DNA from: Protopterus annectens
Lineage: Eukaryota > Chordata > Ceratodontiformes > Protopteridae
Assembly: GCF_019279795.1 (NCBI RefSeq)
Contig: NC_056737.1
Location: 42,537,946-42,601,945 of the forward strand
DNA: 64,000 nucleotides
Direction of reading: 5' to 3'
Under the pieces are notes generated by a model that was given only the letters and a program-made list of their open reading frames with translations, was not told the DNA's origin and ran no database searches. The position numbers were made by a program, and so were the translations under genes. Below are positions 22,954-34,197 of this stretch, one piece after another (position 1 is the first letter of the stretch; every line of letters begins with the position of its first letter).

Positions 22954-24480
22954 ATGAAAATGACATGCATCTAGGTTCAAAGTGAGAGAAAAAGTTTAGG
23001 ACCTGAATGCAGTAAAATGGTCATGTAGAACAAGTGCACATTTTAACAGTTAAGGGATTATAATAATTTATGTATTTACACCCTGCCTTAAAGGTACAAA
23101 ACCTGTTTGAATCAATCATTAAAGTCTATCTATAGCAGTGCTACCTGCAGAAACTGCTCTCTGCCTTGGCCTTGTCTGAAAGCCAAAACCCATGTAGAAA
23201 TGCAGTTTTATCTCTCTCTTTTTTCTTCATCATGTGTCTCGGCTAGGTCTCTTTCCTGTTTCAGAGCCTAGTTACCTTTTGCCAGAAAAAAGTAAAAGTG
23301 TACTTGATCTTAACAAGTTCTATTTGGCATGTCCCCTGTTTCCAATAAATTAATTTGCTAACCCCAAAATGTTCTCTGCCTTGGCCTTTGCTAAGTCTAA
23401 TGCCCAATTACAATTTTATATTACCCTTTTTCTGTCTTCATCATGTGGTTTGGTGTCAATCAGGCATTTTGCCTGCTTCAGCACCTACAACACATAATAC
23501 TCAATTTACAGAAAGCAGGCATATTACATGATCAGTGAGCGAGAGAGCCCTCAGTACCCCCCATTAACATATATTGTTAAAAACCTTCCTTTGCCTGTAA
23601 AGTTGCAGAATGATAGAGGGGAAAGTAATAAGCACATGCTTTAAATGGACTTGCCAAAGATCATCTGAAAAGAAACACAAGCAGTTAAATACAAAAACAC
23701 CCAGGGAGGTAGGAGAGTGACATGCCAGAGGAGCAAGCTTCTAAAGGCTAAATCCTGCAGTAAAGAAATGCCAAAATCTAGTAAACTGATATTCAGGTAT
23801 ATGGACCTTGTGAAAATAACACACACACTTAAGTATTAACATAATCAATTGATTTTTTTGAGAGGGGCCTCCAATGTGGGTAACATCTGAGATTTCCTTT
23901 TCTGAGATTCCTCTCTCAGCAAAATTCTTGCAAATCTCTGCCCCCAGGGTGTGTGCAGTCCTCATTAGTGAACTGGTAAATTATGAGAGCGTGCTTGGGC
24001 ACATATTACCCCTTTGAGTCCCCAGGCAACAATGTTGAAAGGCAAGAAGGCTAAATAAGGATAGGAAATTCTGAACATGTTACAGGATACAGGACACAGA
24101 AAGTGGCTGGAGAGACCAGCAGTTAAATACAAAAACACCCAGGGAGGTAGGAGAGTGACAGGCCAGAGAAACAAGCTTCTGAAGTCTAAATCCTGCAGCA
24201 AAGAAATGCCAAAGTTAACTTCACTCTTGAATCCCAGATCGATTCATGTGTGTCTGATGACCAAGTGACTGCAATAAAGACAGCCACAATGGATTCAGTT
24301 CAGAAACAGTACCTGGATGCAGTACCCCCTCCCCATCTGAATGTTCAGCAGATATTGCAATGGCAGTCCATTTAAGGAGTACTTGCTAAACTCACCTTCC
24401 TCGGTGCAAAAAAGAAAACCAGTCCATCTTCCAGAAATGAAGTGCCATCTCTGAGGAAAACTTAAGTTAACAGTGAACAT
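22954..24480. repeat. Unnamed repeat family: copy 1 right half and two more copies
   Basis: Blocks at 23,683-23,775 and 24,120-24,212 are about 93% alike by eye (AAATACAAAAACACCCAGGG, AATCCTGCAG(T/C)AAAGAAATGCC). Two further related blocks, each starting CTCTGCCTTGGCCT, lie at about 23,156-23,275 and 23,371-23,490. The order suggests local duplication of one repeat. I do not recognise the family; a decayed DNA transposon or non-coding retroelement end is possible. Confidence 0.6.
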
Positions 24481-24789
24481 TCAAGGCATGGAGTGACTTG
24501 TCAGGACTTTTGAAATGTTTTTTTATCACTCACAGATGCCATCAGTATAAGTAATAAGGCAGAAACACAGAAGCTGGTAAGCAATCATACCCAAAACTAA
24601 GATGGCAGCAAATGCCAACACAATAGGACCACATGACACTCCACATGCACTCAGATTTAAGACTGGCAACTGTATACATACTGCATGAAGGACCCTGTTC
24701 TCCATCTGACCCTCTACCATATCCCAGGGAAGAAAAACAGGGAGCTGGCTGGTTGATTTAAGGTCTGAAATCACTATGAGAAAGCAACA

Positions 24790-27059
24790 AAGATTCTTCT
24801 CAAAGGTAAATGAGGTCCCTAATAGGAAAGTGATGACGGTCTGGAAGGTTTTAACATTTTTTTTAAAAGGAGGAGAAGCATCAACACCTGGAATAAAATT
24901 GTGGTGGCTGTAATACTAAAGATAGTAAGACCCATCAGATCCAGCTTCATACAGGCCCATTTCAATCCTAAACCATGATTATAAAGTGTGTATGTCTATA
25001 ACGGCTAATAAATAGCAAAGGTGATGCCAAAATTAATAGATACGAATCAATGCAGTTTTGTGGAGGGGGAGGCAAACATTTGACAACAGTAACAGAACAA
25101 TGATGATCTAGAGGGAAGCAAAATGTAAGAAAATACCACTGTTGTTGAAGGGTCTTGATGCAGAGACAGAATTCAACAGAGTAAGCTGAGATTTTATGAA
25201 TAGGGTAATGGAAGCATTTGCATTCCCTGATAAAACTATAAGGTTGATTAGGAGGGATCGGTGGTAAAAATTAAAGTGGGGGGTAGTTCCTCTCTGATAG
25301 GTTTTGTTTGAGTAGAGGAACAAGGCAGGGGTGTCGTCTTTCGCCTTTATTTGCAATATATTCAGAATCACTGACAAAGAAAATGAGGGACTTAGAAATT
25401 CAATTATGTAATTGGTATGGTAGTCAGTTGGCTTTATTTGCAAATGATATTATTTTATACCTGATAAAACCAGAAAAGGACATTTCAGTGTTGTGAAACA
25501 TTCTGAGACAGAAGTAATGAAGATAAAACAAAGACAATAGGTGTAAACTATGTACCAACACTTGAATTGGTTCAGCAAAACCCATATTTATGGGGTCATG
25601 ATAAAATGAAATACTTAGAGAAGTAGGCATTAAAAATGATTCTGTTACAGCTGCTAAATATATGTGGGAAGAGACTAAATAAGATAAAATGAAAACTGAG
25701 AAATTGGATGCTCTCTTTTATGGATATGGATAGCAAAATATAAACACTGAAATGTTTTTAGTCTCTTTAGTTTTATATACAGGTCAGTCATATTTTTATC
25801 AATCAGATGAGAAGTTGTGGATAGCAATTAATAAAGAGTTGAATGATTTTATCTGTGAGGGAAAGAGGGCAAGAGTCAAATGGGATAAGATGATCCTTCC
25901 ATCAAAACAAGGTGGTTTGAGATTACCTGATTTTAAGGGGTATTTCACAGCTACACAGTTAAGGCTGTTATGCATAGCACAAGCAGATAGCTATAATTCA
26001 AAGTGGAAAGGGATGGTGATGAAGGCAGGGGGGCTCAAGAAACAGGGAGAGACTGAGATTCCAGCTGCAGATCCTTAAGGAGAATAACAATACGCATACT
26101 GAATATTATTTTCATAAAGTAGCAAAAAGTATTCTAAGAATTAAGCCAACAAGGGGATAGGAGAAAGGAGATTATGCTGATACAGATGACTGCAATTAGG
26201 GCTACAGAGAATAGGCAAGAGGGGGCTGGAATTTACTGGAGAAAACTGGCAAATGAAACAAGGTATTGGGAACAAATAATTAGAGAGAGAAAGGTAATTC
26301 ATTTGGAATGCAAGCTAGAGACTGCCTTCCCGTCAAGGGCTGACATCCAATTATAGGCAAGGAGAAATATAAGGGGGGATCCCTATGTGAAAGACCAGAC
26401 TTGTGGAGTTTTTAGTTGAGTCTGGAAGAAATGCTACTCTTAAAAAAGGGATAAGCAGTACAGCATATAAAATAGTGCATGATAACTATAGGAATCAACC
26501 AGAGGATATTAGAAAGGATTGGGAAGAAAGATTGGATAAGAGATACAAAAAGAAACAAAGGGAGATATACGTATGGCTCCCAAATATGCAACAAAGTCTA
26601 TAAGATTTAGGATCTTTGCTTGGAAGTGTTTTATTTATACCCCAAGCAGGCTCCAAAGAATTTTTCCTCAGGTAGTTTGCAAATGTTGGAGGTGTGATGA
26701 GGAAGAAAGAGATAATTGGGAACACAGTTTTGGGAGGGTAATGAACTGGCAGACTTTGAAAATTTCTAACAGCCTACTTTATCAGAAATATTAGGTGAGC
26801 AAATTGATGTAACTATGGAAATGATTTTTTGAACTGTGATACGGAATCAGAATTGCCTAGACATAGTAAGGGCTTGCCGAGTTTAATTCTGGTGGCTGCC
26901 AAAAAAAGAATTACTAAAAAATGGAAGTCAAATGTACTAGAAGTAGTGAATCTAGTAATAGAGATTACATAAAAAAGGGAATTGTGGGAACAATACAAGC
27001 AGACTAATGTTTTGGTGGAGGAATGAGGTTTAAGGGAAGGCAGGAATTGAAAGAGCTAT
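24790..27059 (+). mobile_element. L1-A: L1-clade LINE, RT and C-terminal part
   Basis: Reverse-transcriptase signatures are visible in order: KAYRPISILN-like region near 24,940-24,980 (strongly decayed), RGTRQGCRLSPL (about 25,310-25,350), LFANDIILYL (usual FADD changed to FAND, about 25,435). The C-terminal L1 segment has RVKWDKMILPSKQGGLRLPDF (about 25,880-25,940), RFRIFAWKCF (26,600), and the Cys motif CKCWRCDEEERDNWEHSF (about 26,680-26,735). 5' truncated near 24,790; several frameshifts and stops. It continues after a CR1 insertion at 28,853. Confidence 0.8.
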
Positions 27060-28852
27060 GTCAGGAATCTCAATGGCAACACCCAGATCTGCTCTGAATT
27101 ACAGCACAACCACAAAAATTACAGAACCAACTGATATTGCCAACATCCTGGCAGATAGGTTCAGTGCTAACTTTACCCCCCTCTCACCCCTCTAAAGGGT
27201 CCATATCTATACAGGAAGAATGCAGAGTCCCTGTAATCACATCTATACAGGTAAAAGCTGCACTCTCTAAAACCAAAAACACAGCATCCATGGGACCGGA
27301 CAACATCCCAGGCTGTGTTTTACATGAACTTCAGAACAAACTGGTTCCCCACCTAAGCACCATGTTCAATCATAGTCTCATGTCAGGCTTTGTGCCCACT
27401 GAATGGCACACAGCAACAGTTATCCCACTTCACAAAGGGGGAGCCACCACTGATCCTGGGAACTATCACCCTATTAGCCTGACGAGCCTGGTCTGCAAGG
27501 CCATGGAACTCAAAGACATTGGTAACCTCCAAACTCTGGACCCCACCCAGTTCGGATTTGTGAAAGGCAGATCATGCCTTCTGGACTTGATTGACTTCTT
27601 TGTGGCAGTCACCAAAGCCGTACACGAGGGTAAGATGGTTCACACAGCTTATCTTGACCTCGCCAAGGCTTTGCACACCATTCCCCATTCAGGAATTATA
27701 GCTAAACTCACTAAATTAGGTATAAATCCCTACGTCACAAGATGGGTTGCCAACTGGCTCACTGACAGAACCCACACTGTAAAAGTTGCAGACTCCAAAT
27801 CTGACTTCAAACCAGTGACAAGTGGAGTACCACAGGGTTCAGTCCTGGGACCTCTCCTGTTTGGTATCTACTTCTCTGAAGTACAGGCTAACACAGAGGG
27901 CCTCTGGCTAACGAAGTTCACAGATGACTGCAAACTAGGAGCCATAGCAGAGTCCTCAAATGATGTGGACATCCTACAGAAGGGCCTCACTGAGACAGAT
28001 GCCTGATGTCAGAGGCATGGCCTCAAGCTCAATGCCAGAAAGTGCATTGTCATCCCCTTTGGTAAAACTCTGTACTGTGAACTACCACATAAATGTCAGT
28101 CTACTTAATGCCGAATGTGTGATAAGAGACCTTGGGACCCAGCTGGACAGTAGTCTCTCCTTTGATAATCACATCGCCACAGTAGTCAGGAAATCCTTCT
28201 ATGTGACACACCTCATCACAAAAAGGACCTCATCCAGGGAAAAAGAGGTCATTGTTCCCCTCTACTTGGCACTCATTGGACCCATGATAGAGTACAATGC
28301 CCCTTTTGGAATGTACCTCACAAGACATCTGCAGCAGCTGGAAAGACCACAGAAGTACCTCACAAAGAGGATTACTGGCTTCAAACAGATGCCCTACACT
28401 GACCATCTCAAAAAACTCCAGCTTTACTCTGTAGCATATCACCTACTCTGAGAAGATCTCTGCCTAACATATAAAGCTATGTTAAACCCAGAGCTGTTGG
28501 ACATGCTACACCTTAAGAAATCCCAATCCCTCCGAGCTACATGCTCTAGGGACCTAAACCTTGTCACCACAATAAACGGGACATGCTGGAGGGATAGATT
28601 CCTGTCCCAGAGACTTACTTTACTCTGGAACAAGCTACCCATCTATGTCAAGCAAAGTTCCTCATTAGCACTCTTCAAGAAAAATCTTGATGGAGTGGAT
28701 GGGAAATAGGAAATACACCCCGGGGATCACTTCTGTGGCTCTGCTCAACAGGGGCACAGGAAATTAACTTTCTTGGGTGGCGTAAGCCAGGGAACCTTGT
28801 TGGCTAGGGTTACTTAAGCCCTTGGGCCAATAGCCTAGTACCTACCTATGAA
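27060..28852 (+). mobile_element. CR1-2: 5'-truncated CR1 LINE inserted in L1-A
   Basis: The sequence is highly similar to CR1-1 from its position 13,190 to the end. It starts abruptly at GTCAGGAATCTCAATGG and ends CCTACCTATGAA. The main frame 27,137-28,006 has NPYVTRWVANWLTDR, GVPQGSVLGPLLFGIYF and KFTDDCKLG (FADD changed to FTDD); a stop (TGA) follows at about 28,004 and the rest (28,100-28,709) is in other frames. L1 sequence lies on both sides, so this insertion is later than L1-A. Confidence 0.88.
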
Positions 28853-29001
28853 TAATGACTGGATAAATTATAGATGATATAAAATGTCTGCAACTGAAAA
28901 TACGTCAGTATGGTTTGTTTTCATTTATATCAATGTATGATTGCCTATGTCATATGTGATAATGTAATAAAGATGTTTTTTGTTTAAAAAAAAAAAAAAA
29001 A
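28853..29001 (+). mobile_element. L1-A 3' UTR and poly(A) end
   Basis: After the CR1, the sequence AAAATGTCTGCAACTGAAAA ... ATAATGTAATAAAGATGTTT ... and a 16-A run (28,986-29,001) matches the end of L1-B at 39,160-39,318. AATAAA sits just before the A-run. This is the genuine 3' end of the L1 family here. Confidence 0.85.
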
Positions 29002-31255
29002 GATATAAATCAGGTCCACATGAAAGACCAAGAACACCTTGTCTTATGTCTTCTAGATGGCAGATGTAATAGTTGTGAGAAACAAAATCTTCTAAGAGAC
29101 AAAGTTCACCTGCCATATCAGGCCTGTTTGCCATACATTTCAAATCCTATGGGGAGTTTTCAGCTGAGGCTGGAGATGAAATATCCCATTCAGGATCTGC
29201 TTCACAAGGCTGTGCTGGCATAACTCAAGTTAAACAAGCATTAGCTATAAGAAAGGCAGGCTTGTGAGTTTGCATTCCTCTTCCACTTCCAATCCTTCAT
29301 CAATACTGCAAGATCACTGGAACTGCAACTGGAACATCAAGCAGAATTAATAAGGTGACTAAAGTAACAGAGTTTGTTACCTTATTTGTTGAAAACATCC
29401 CTCATCTGGATTGTTTTCCTGGGAAGCAAAAGACTGTAGACCCTAAATGGCCACAGGACCAATAAGCCTTGGCATTTCTTCTGTGCATTTGGCTAACAGA
29501 CAGGCAAGAAATCAAGGTGAATGGTGGAAAGGCATGAATGAACTCTTCTGCCTCCTCATTAGGTAAATGCAGCTATGACCCACTCCTTACCCTGCTACAG
29601 AGAACAAAATTGGAATTGACTATATTCTAACTTGTGGCAAACAGGTTAATTTGCAATGTTTCCCACATCTAGGAAGCCTACTAGAATTTACAGTGCTAGG
29701 ACAGGTCTGTACCTACTAGAATTTACAGTGCTAGGACAGGTCTGTAGCACCTATTCAAGAACTCCACCCACAACCTTTGCTTTGCCTGACAACTCCTAGC
29801 AGGCAGATGCTGCCACTGATAGTCTTGTCAGAAATGCATTACTTCCTGGCACGGGGGTTCATGAACATGTTCCCTGTTAATCGTTTATACCATGCCTGAT
29901 TTTTGGACCTTGCCAGCTGTGGTCTCACCCTTCCAAATAACTAATACCTAAAAAGACCTGCCACTAGCCTGAAAAAACCTGCCATCAACCCCACCCCCCA
30001 ATTTTCTTTGAACCAGAAAGGACCTTAAAACCTCCTTTATTAGAATCTGTGACAGGTTTTGTCAAAGAAAGTGATGCCTCCATTACAATTAGTGAGAGTC
30101 ATCCACTGTTAAAAATAACAAAAATAAGATCTTTCAGTATACTTTGAATCTGTAAGTCAATGACACCTCCTAGCCTACCGCAGTGACTTCTTTCTAAAGT
30201 GAGCCAGGGAACTATCAAACATGAGATACACAATGTTGTGCAACCTTGTAGTTTACATTTTCACACTGAGCCCTATGCACCTGAGCACTAAGATTTCAAA
30301 GGCTCTCTCACCAGATAAAATGCTACTACAGAACAGAATCTATCATCCCCTCTGTAAAGGAAATCATTTGTGACAGGGAAAGAGCTGTCTTTTCTCAATG
30401 TGAACTAATTGACTCAAGGGCTCCTCTGTAAGGACTGAGACATCACAACAAATGATTTGAAGACCATGAATCAAAGAAAGTACCCTGTACTGAAAGCAAT
30501 GTACCCCCTAATAAATGTAGAAACTGTCTCTGTGGCTTCCAGTCACATGACATAGCCATCCATCATGTCCAGCAATATCATTTAGAAGCCTGCAGGAACA
30601 GGACTGCAGAGTCTGGTACCGAATATGCATGCTGAGGTAACTGAGCTCAAATTTGGAAATATGCACCTTTTTGTCATCTCCGGGAAGAAGGTGAGGCAAA
30701 AAAATTCCTCTGAAGGAACAACTTGAGTGACATTAGCTGCTCTTTCTGAGGAGCTCTCGGTTAGGGTGGATCACAGAGTTCTAGTACGTGGTCTTCTGTG
30801 ACCATGTACAGAATGCAGTTGTCCCTTATGTTTGATTGCCAACCTGGGGTACACTCTCAGAACTGACTTCTCATCAGTAGTTCTGTCATGTACTCAGGTT
30901 TGAAGAAAAGTCCCTGTGATACTTACCTCTGAAAACCTGCAGACTGAAGAGGTCCAAAGATGGTAATGGAAATCTAGCTGTCTCCTCTGTTTGTGAAGAG
31001 TTCTCTTTCTCAATGGGTAGACTAAGACAAAGAAGATGAAGGCACTTTACATATCCTCAGTGGTAGACAAGTCTTTGCTCTGCTTTGAAGCTCCTTGTTA
31101 ACAACTTGAAAAGCTTTCCCAAACAAGATTTGAAGGTGCAATTTGAAGGTGCGTACTGCCAATTTGGTAGTTTTCTGGGGTAGATGATTTCCCAAAAGAT
31201 ACAATAATGTATTTTTTATCATTAGTTTCAGTCATTTTGTCACCAGTTATTTATT
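29002..31255. other. Non-coding DNA with a 35-bp tandem duplication
   Basis: No LINE, DIRS or host exon motif is convincing. A 35-bp unit (CCTACTAGAATTTACAGTGC ...) is present twice in tandem at 29,677-29,711 and 29,712-29,746. Base composition is less AT-rich than the flanks, and part of it may be a very decayed element. Confidence 0.45.
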
Positions 31256-31795
31256 TGGGGCAAACCTTCCTGCAGGATGGCTAAGTCATTTGGGGATTCA
31301 ATGACGGCAAACCTAATCAGCCAATGCCCTTTGAAATTGGCTTTTACTTCAGAAAAGTAGATGCCCAATAGGAGAGATCCTAGCAGAGAAACCTAGTCAG
31401 CCAGAGCCAGAGCCCTTTGGTGTTGGCTTTTACTTCAGAAAAGTAGTTGCCAAACAGGAGAGGTTCCAGAAGGAACCCTGGGGGACTCCACTGGTGACTG
31501 ATCTATTTGTGGAGATAATGTCCTGTATTTCGATTTCCTGCATCCTATTTGTGAGCCAGCTGGCAATCCAGCAAGAGACACAGGGGGTTATTTCCAGTTT
31601 ATTTAGCCTTTCTACTATGCTTGAGTAGGTAATTGTGTAAAAGCTTTGGCCAGGTATGCAGGGTACAGTCTTCTGCCTTCATCCATTGCTTTGGTGACCT
31701 GCCTTTGAAGAATTCAAACTGAGACAGGTCCATTGTTTGAAGGTTCCATATGTCAAAACAGTGTAAGAAACTTCTCTGTGTGGAAGATTTTCAGT
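31256..31795 (-). mobile_element. CR1 relic, RT region
   Basis: It aligns in order with CR1-3 at 33,190-33,640 on the same strand: AAACCTAATCAGCC, CAGGAGAGGTTCCAGAAGGA, CTCCACTGGTGACTG, TGTGAGCCAGCTGGCAATCC, and CATTGCTTTGGTGACCTG. An internal block of about 80 bp (31,306-31,386) is duplicated at 31,387-31,470. Old and heavily decayed. Confidence 0.7.
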
Positions 31796-31871
31796 CCATA
31801 TATCTCTAGTTAATCACTGCATATTAATCAGATCAGGCAAAAGTAGTAGAAGTAGTGAACTTAAACTCGTC

Positions 31872-32110
31872 TTAAGTAAAATAAATAAGCAGAAACCAGG
31901 ACTAGCTGTACAGGCTAAAACACACACTTTTTTTATTTTGTTAGCGCTTTTGGAAAATCCAGTGACTCTCCTAAGGAGAGTCACTGGATTTTCCAAAAGC
32001 GCTAACAAAATAAAAAAGTGTGTGTTTTAGCCTGTACAGCTAGTCCTGGTTTCTGCTTATCTAGTTTGTTTGTTTTGTGCCTTCGTTTGCCTGTTAAGTA
32101 AAATAAATAA
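31872..32110. repeat. Near-perfect palindrome (87-bp arms) between 17-bp direct repeats
   Basis: Left arm 31,885-31,971 and right arm 31,975-32,060 are reverse complements apart from one base in a T-run; the spacer is TAA. Each arm holds CTAGCTGTACAGGCTAAAAC, TTAGCGCTTTTGGAAAATCC and GTGACTCTCC. The sequence TTAAGTAAAATAAATAA occurs exactly at 31,872-31,888 and 32,094-32,110, so the palindrome plus a 33-nt tail looks like one insertion of about 205 bp with a 17-bp target duplication. Such high arm identity implies it is recent or kept alike by gene conversion. It contains no coding frame. Confidence 0.88.
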
Positions 32111-32287
32111 ATAATTAATTAATAAAAAAATATATAATTGTACAGAATTACTAAGTATTCAAAAGTAATCCAAGCAAGGCAAGCAGTCTGTTTCCAGTCG
32201 AAAATCCTTTATTAAGACAGACTGATTAGTTCCATGATAAGCCTTTCCACTGCTTTCCATACAAAGCTGGTCAGACCTATGGGTCTG

Positions 32288-34197
32288 TTCATAGGTTCAT
32301 ACTAGGCTATTTGCCCTAGGGCATTTATAAGCCTAGCCAGAGTATGTTTGGCTTTCGCCACCCATTTTAAATTAATTTTGCTATGCCCTTTTTCGAGGTT
32401 AGTATACTGTGCCTCTGTCTAACAGTGACACAGAAGTGATACTCGGGGTAAACCTACGATCTCCAGTCCACTCATCAAGATTCCTCTTGAAGAGAGTCAA
32501 TGAGGGACCCTGCCTAACCTGGACTGGGATTTTATTCCAGAGTGAAGGGAGCCTCTGGGTTATGAATCTGTCCCTCCAGCATGTCCTATTTATTTCATTG
32601 CTGAGGTTCAAGTCTCTCGAGCACGTAGCTCGATGGGATTTGGATTTTTTGACGTGCAGCATGCCCCTTAATTCCGGGTTGGACATGGCTTTATACGTCA
32701 GGCACAGATCGCCTCTGAGCAGGCGGTATGCCACTGAGTAGAGCTGGAGTTTCTTTAACCGGGCAGCATATGGCATCTGTTTGAGCCCTTTGATCCTCTT
32801 GGTGAGGTACTTTTGGGGTCTTTCCAGTTGCTGCAGGTGTTTGGTAAGGTACATCCCAAAAGGGGCATTGCACTCAATTATGGGCCTGATGAGGGATGAG
32901 TAAAGAGGCACGATGACCTCCCCTGATCTAGATGTGAATCCCTTCATGATTAGGTGGGCTATATAAAATGTTTTTCTAACCACTTTGGCCACGTGGTTGT
33001 CAAATGAGAGATTGCTATCAACTTGGGTCCCCAGGTCCCTAATTACTTCTTCTGTACTTAATGGATTACCACCTATGTGGTAATTTGTGGGCACTTTGTT
33101 TTTGCCAAAGGGGATGACTATACACTTTTTGGCGTTTAGCTTGAGGCCATGGCTCTGGCACCAGTTGTCTGTTTCTATGAGGCCCTTTTGTAAGATGCTT
33201 GTGTTGGCTGGAGAGTCGATTATGGCGCCCAGTTTGCAGTCATCTGCAAACTTGGTCAGCCACAGTCCTTCCGTGTTGGCCTGTACCTCCGAGAAATATA
33301 TACCGAACAAGAGAGGTCCCAGGACTGAGCCTTGTGGCACGCCACTTGTAACTGGTTTGGAGTCGGACATGGCTCCAGCAATTCTAACCATGTGGGTTCT
33401 GTCCTTGAGCCAGTTTGCAACCCATCTAGTGACATAGGGGTTTATATTTAAGCTGGTGAGCTTATCTATAATGCCCGAGTGGGGTATTGTATTGAGGGCT
33501 TTTGCGAGGTCCAGGTAGGCTGTTTGGACCACCTTCCCTTCGTCAATGGCCTTGGTGACAGTTTCAAAGAAGTTGACCAGGTTTAAGAGGCAGGATCTGC
33601 CCTTAACAAAGACGAACTGGGTAGGATCCAGTGTCTGTAGGTCCCCAATATCTTTATTTATGAGGTCCATGATCCTAGCTTTGCAGACCAAGCTAGTCAG
33701 GCTTATGGGGCGATAGTTTCCAGGGTCCGTTGAGGCACCACCTTTGTGGAGCGGGACCACTGTTGCTGTACGCCACTCTTTGGGTACATATCCTGTAGTT
33801 AGGCTGAGATTGAACAGTAGTTTTATGTTTGGGTTTAGCTCTCTTGGAGTTCATGTAGGACGCAGCCCGGGACACCGTCTGGTCCCACTGATGCTGTGTT
33901 ATTTGCTTTGGAGAGGGCGGCTCTTACCTGAGCATCCAAGATGTCAGGGGGGCAGCGCTCTGCTGGGATAGATATTTGCCCTTTTGGTGGGGAGGGGGGG
34001 GGGAATTTGCACTGAACCTGTCAGCTAGGATGTTGGCAATGTCTGTGGGTTCGGTGTACTTTTTGTCATTTTGGACTAATTCTGAGCATATCTGGGAATT
34101 CCCACCCAGGTTCCTAACATAACTAAAGAAAGCCTTGTGATTATCCTTAGTGTCCTGTGCAATTTTTCTCTCAAAGCTGGCCTTAGATGATTTTTAT
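32288..34197 (-). mobile_element. CR1-3: 5'-truncated CR1 LINE, youngest-looking
   Basis: The 3' end (left) shows ATGAACCTATGAACAGACC, a CR1 octamer-type terminus, and the 5' truncation is near 34,197. About 1.9 kb remain. The reverse transcriptase frame 32,399-33,760 is open for 453 codons, the longest LINE frame in the window, so this copy is probably the most recent CR1 here. DIRS-D begins exactly at its 5' edge. Confidence 0.88.
32399..33760 (-). pseudogene. CR1-3 ORF2 reverse transcriptase fragment
   Basis: 453 codons in one frame: NYRPISLTSLVCKA, QFVFVKGRSCLLN, AYLDLAKALNTIPH (the family's AFD changed to ALN, first catalytic Asp kept), GVPQGSVLGPLLFGIYF, KFADDCKLG, GLKLNAKKCIVIPFGKN, and the CR1 C-terminus KYLTKRIKGLKQMPY through RRFTPSITSVSLLDRG. 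A frameshift near 33,845 separates it from the upstream segment. The endonuclease and ORF1 are missing through 5' truncation. RT catalytic residues look intact. Confidence 0.85.

Noticed and set aside
24526-24774. 82-codon minus-strand frame with a hydrophobic stretch (IVLAFAAILVLGMIAYQLL)
   Set aside because: No splice sites, no homologue that I know, and it lies in repeat-rich DNA; a chance membrane-like frame is more likely.
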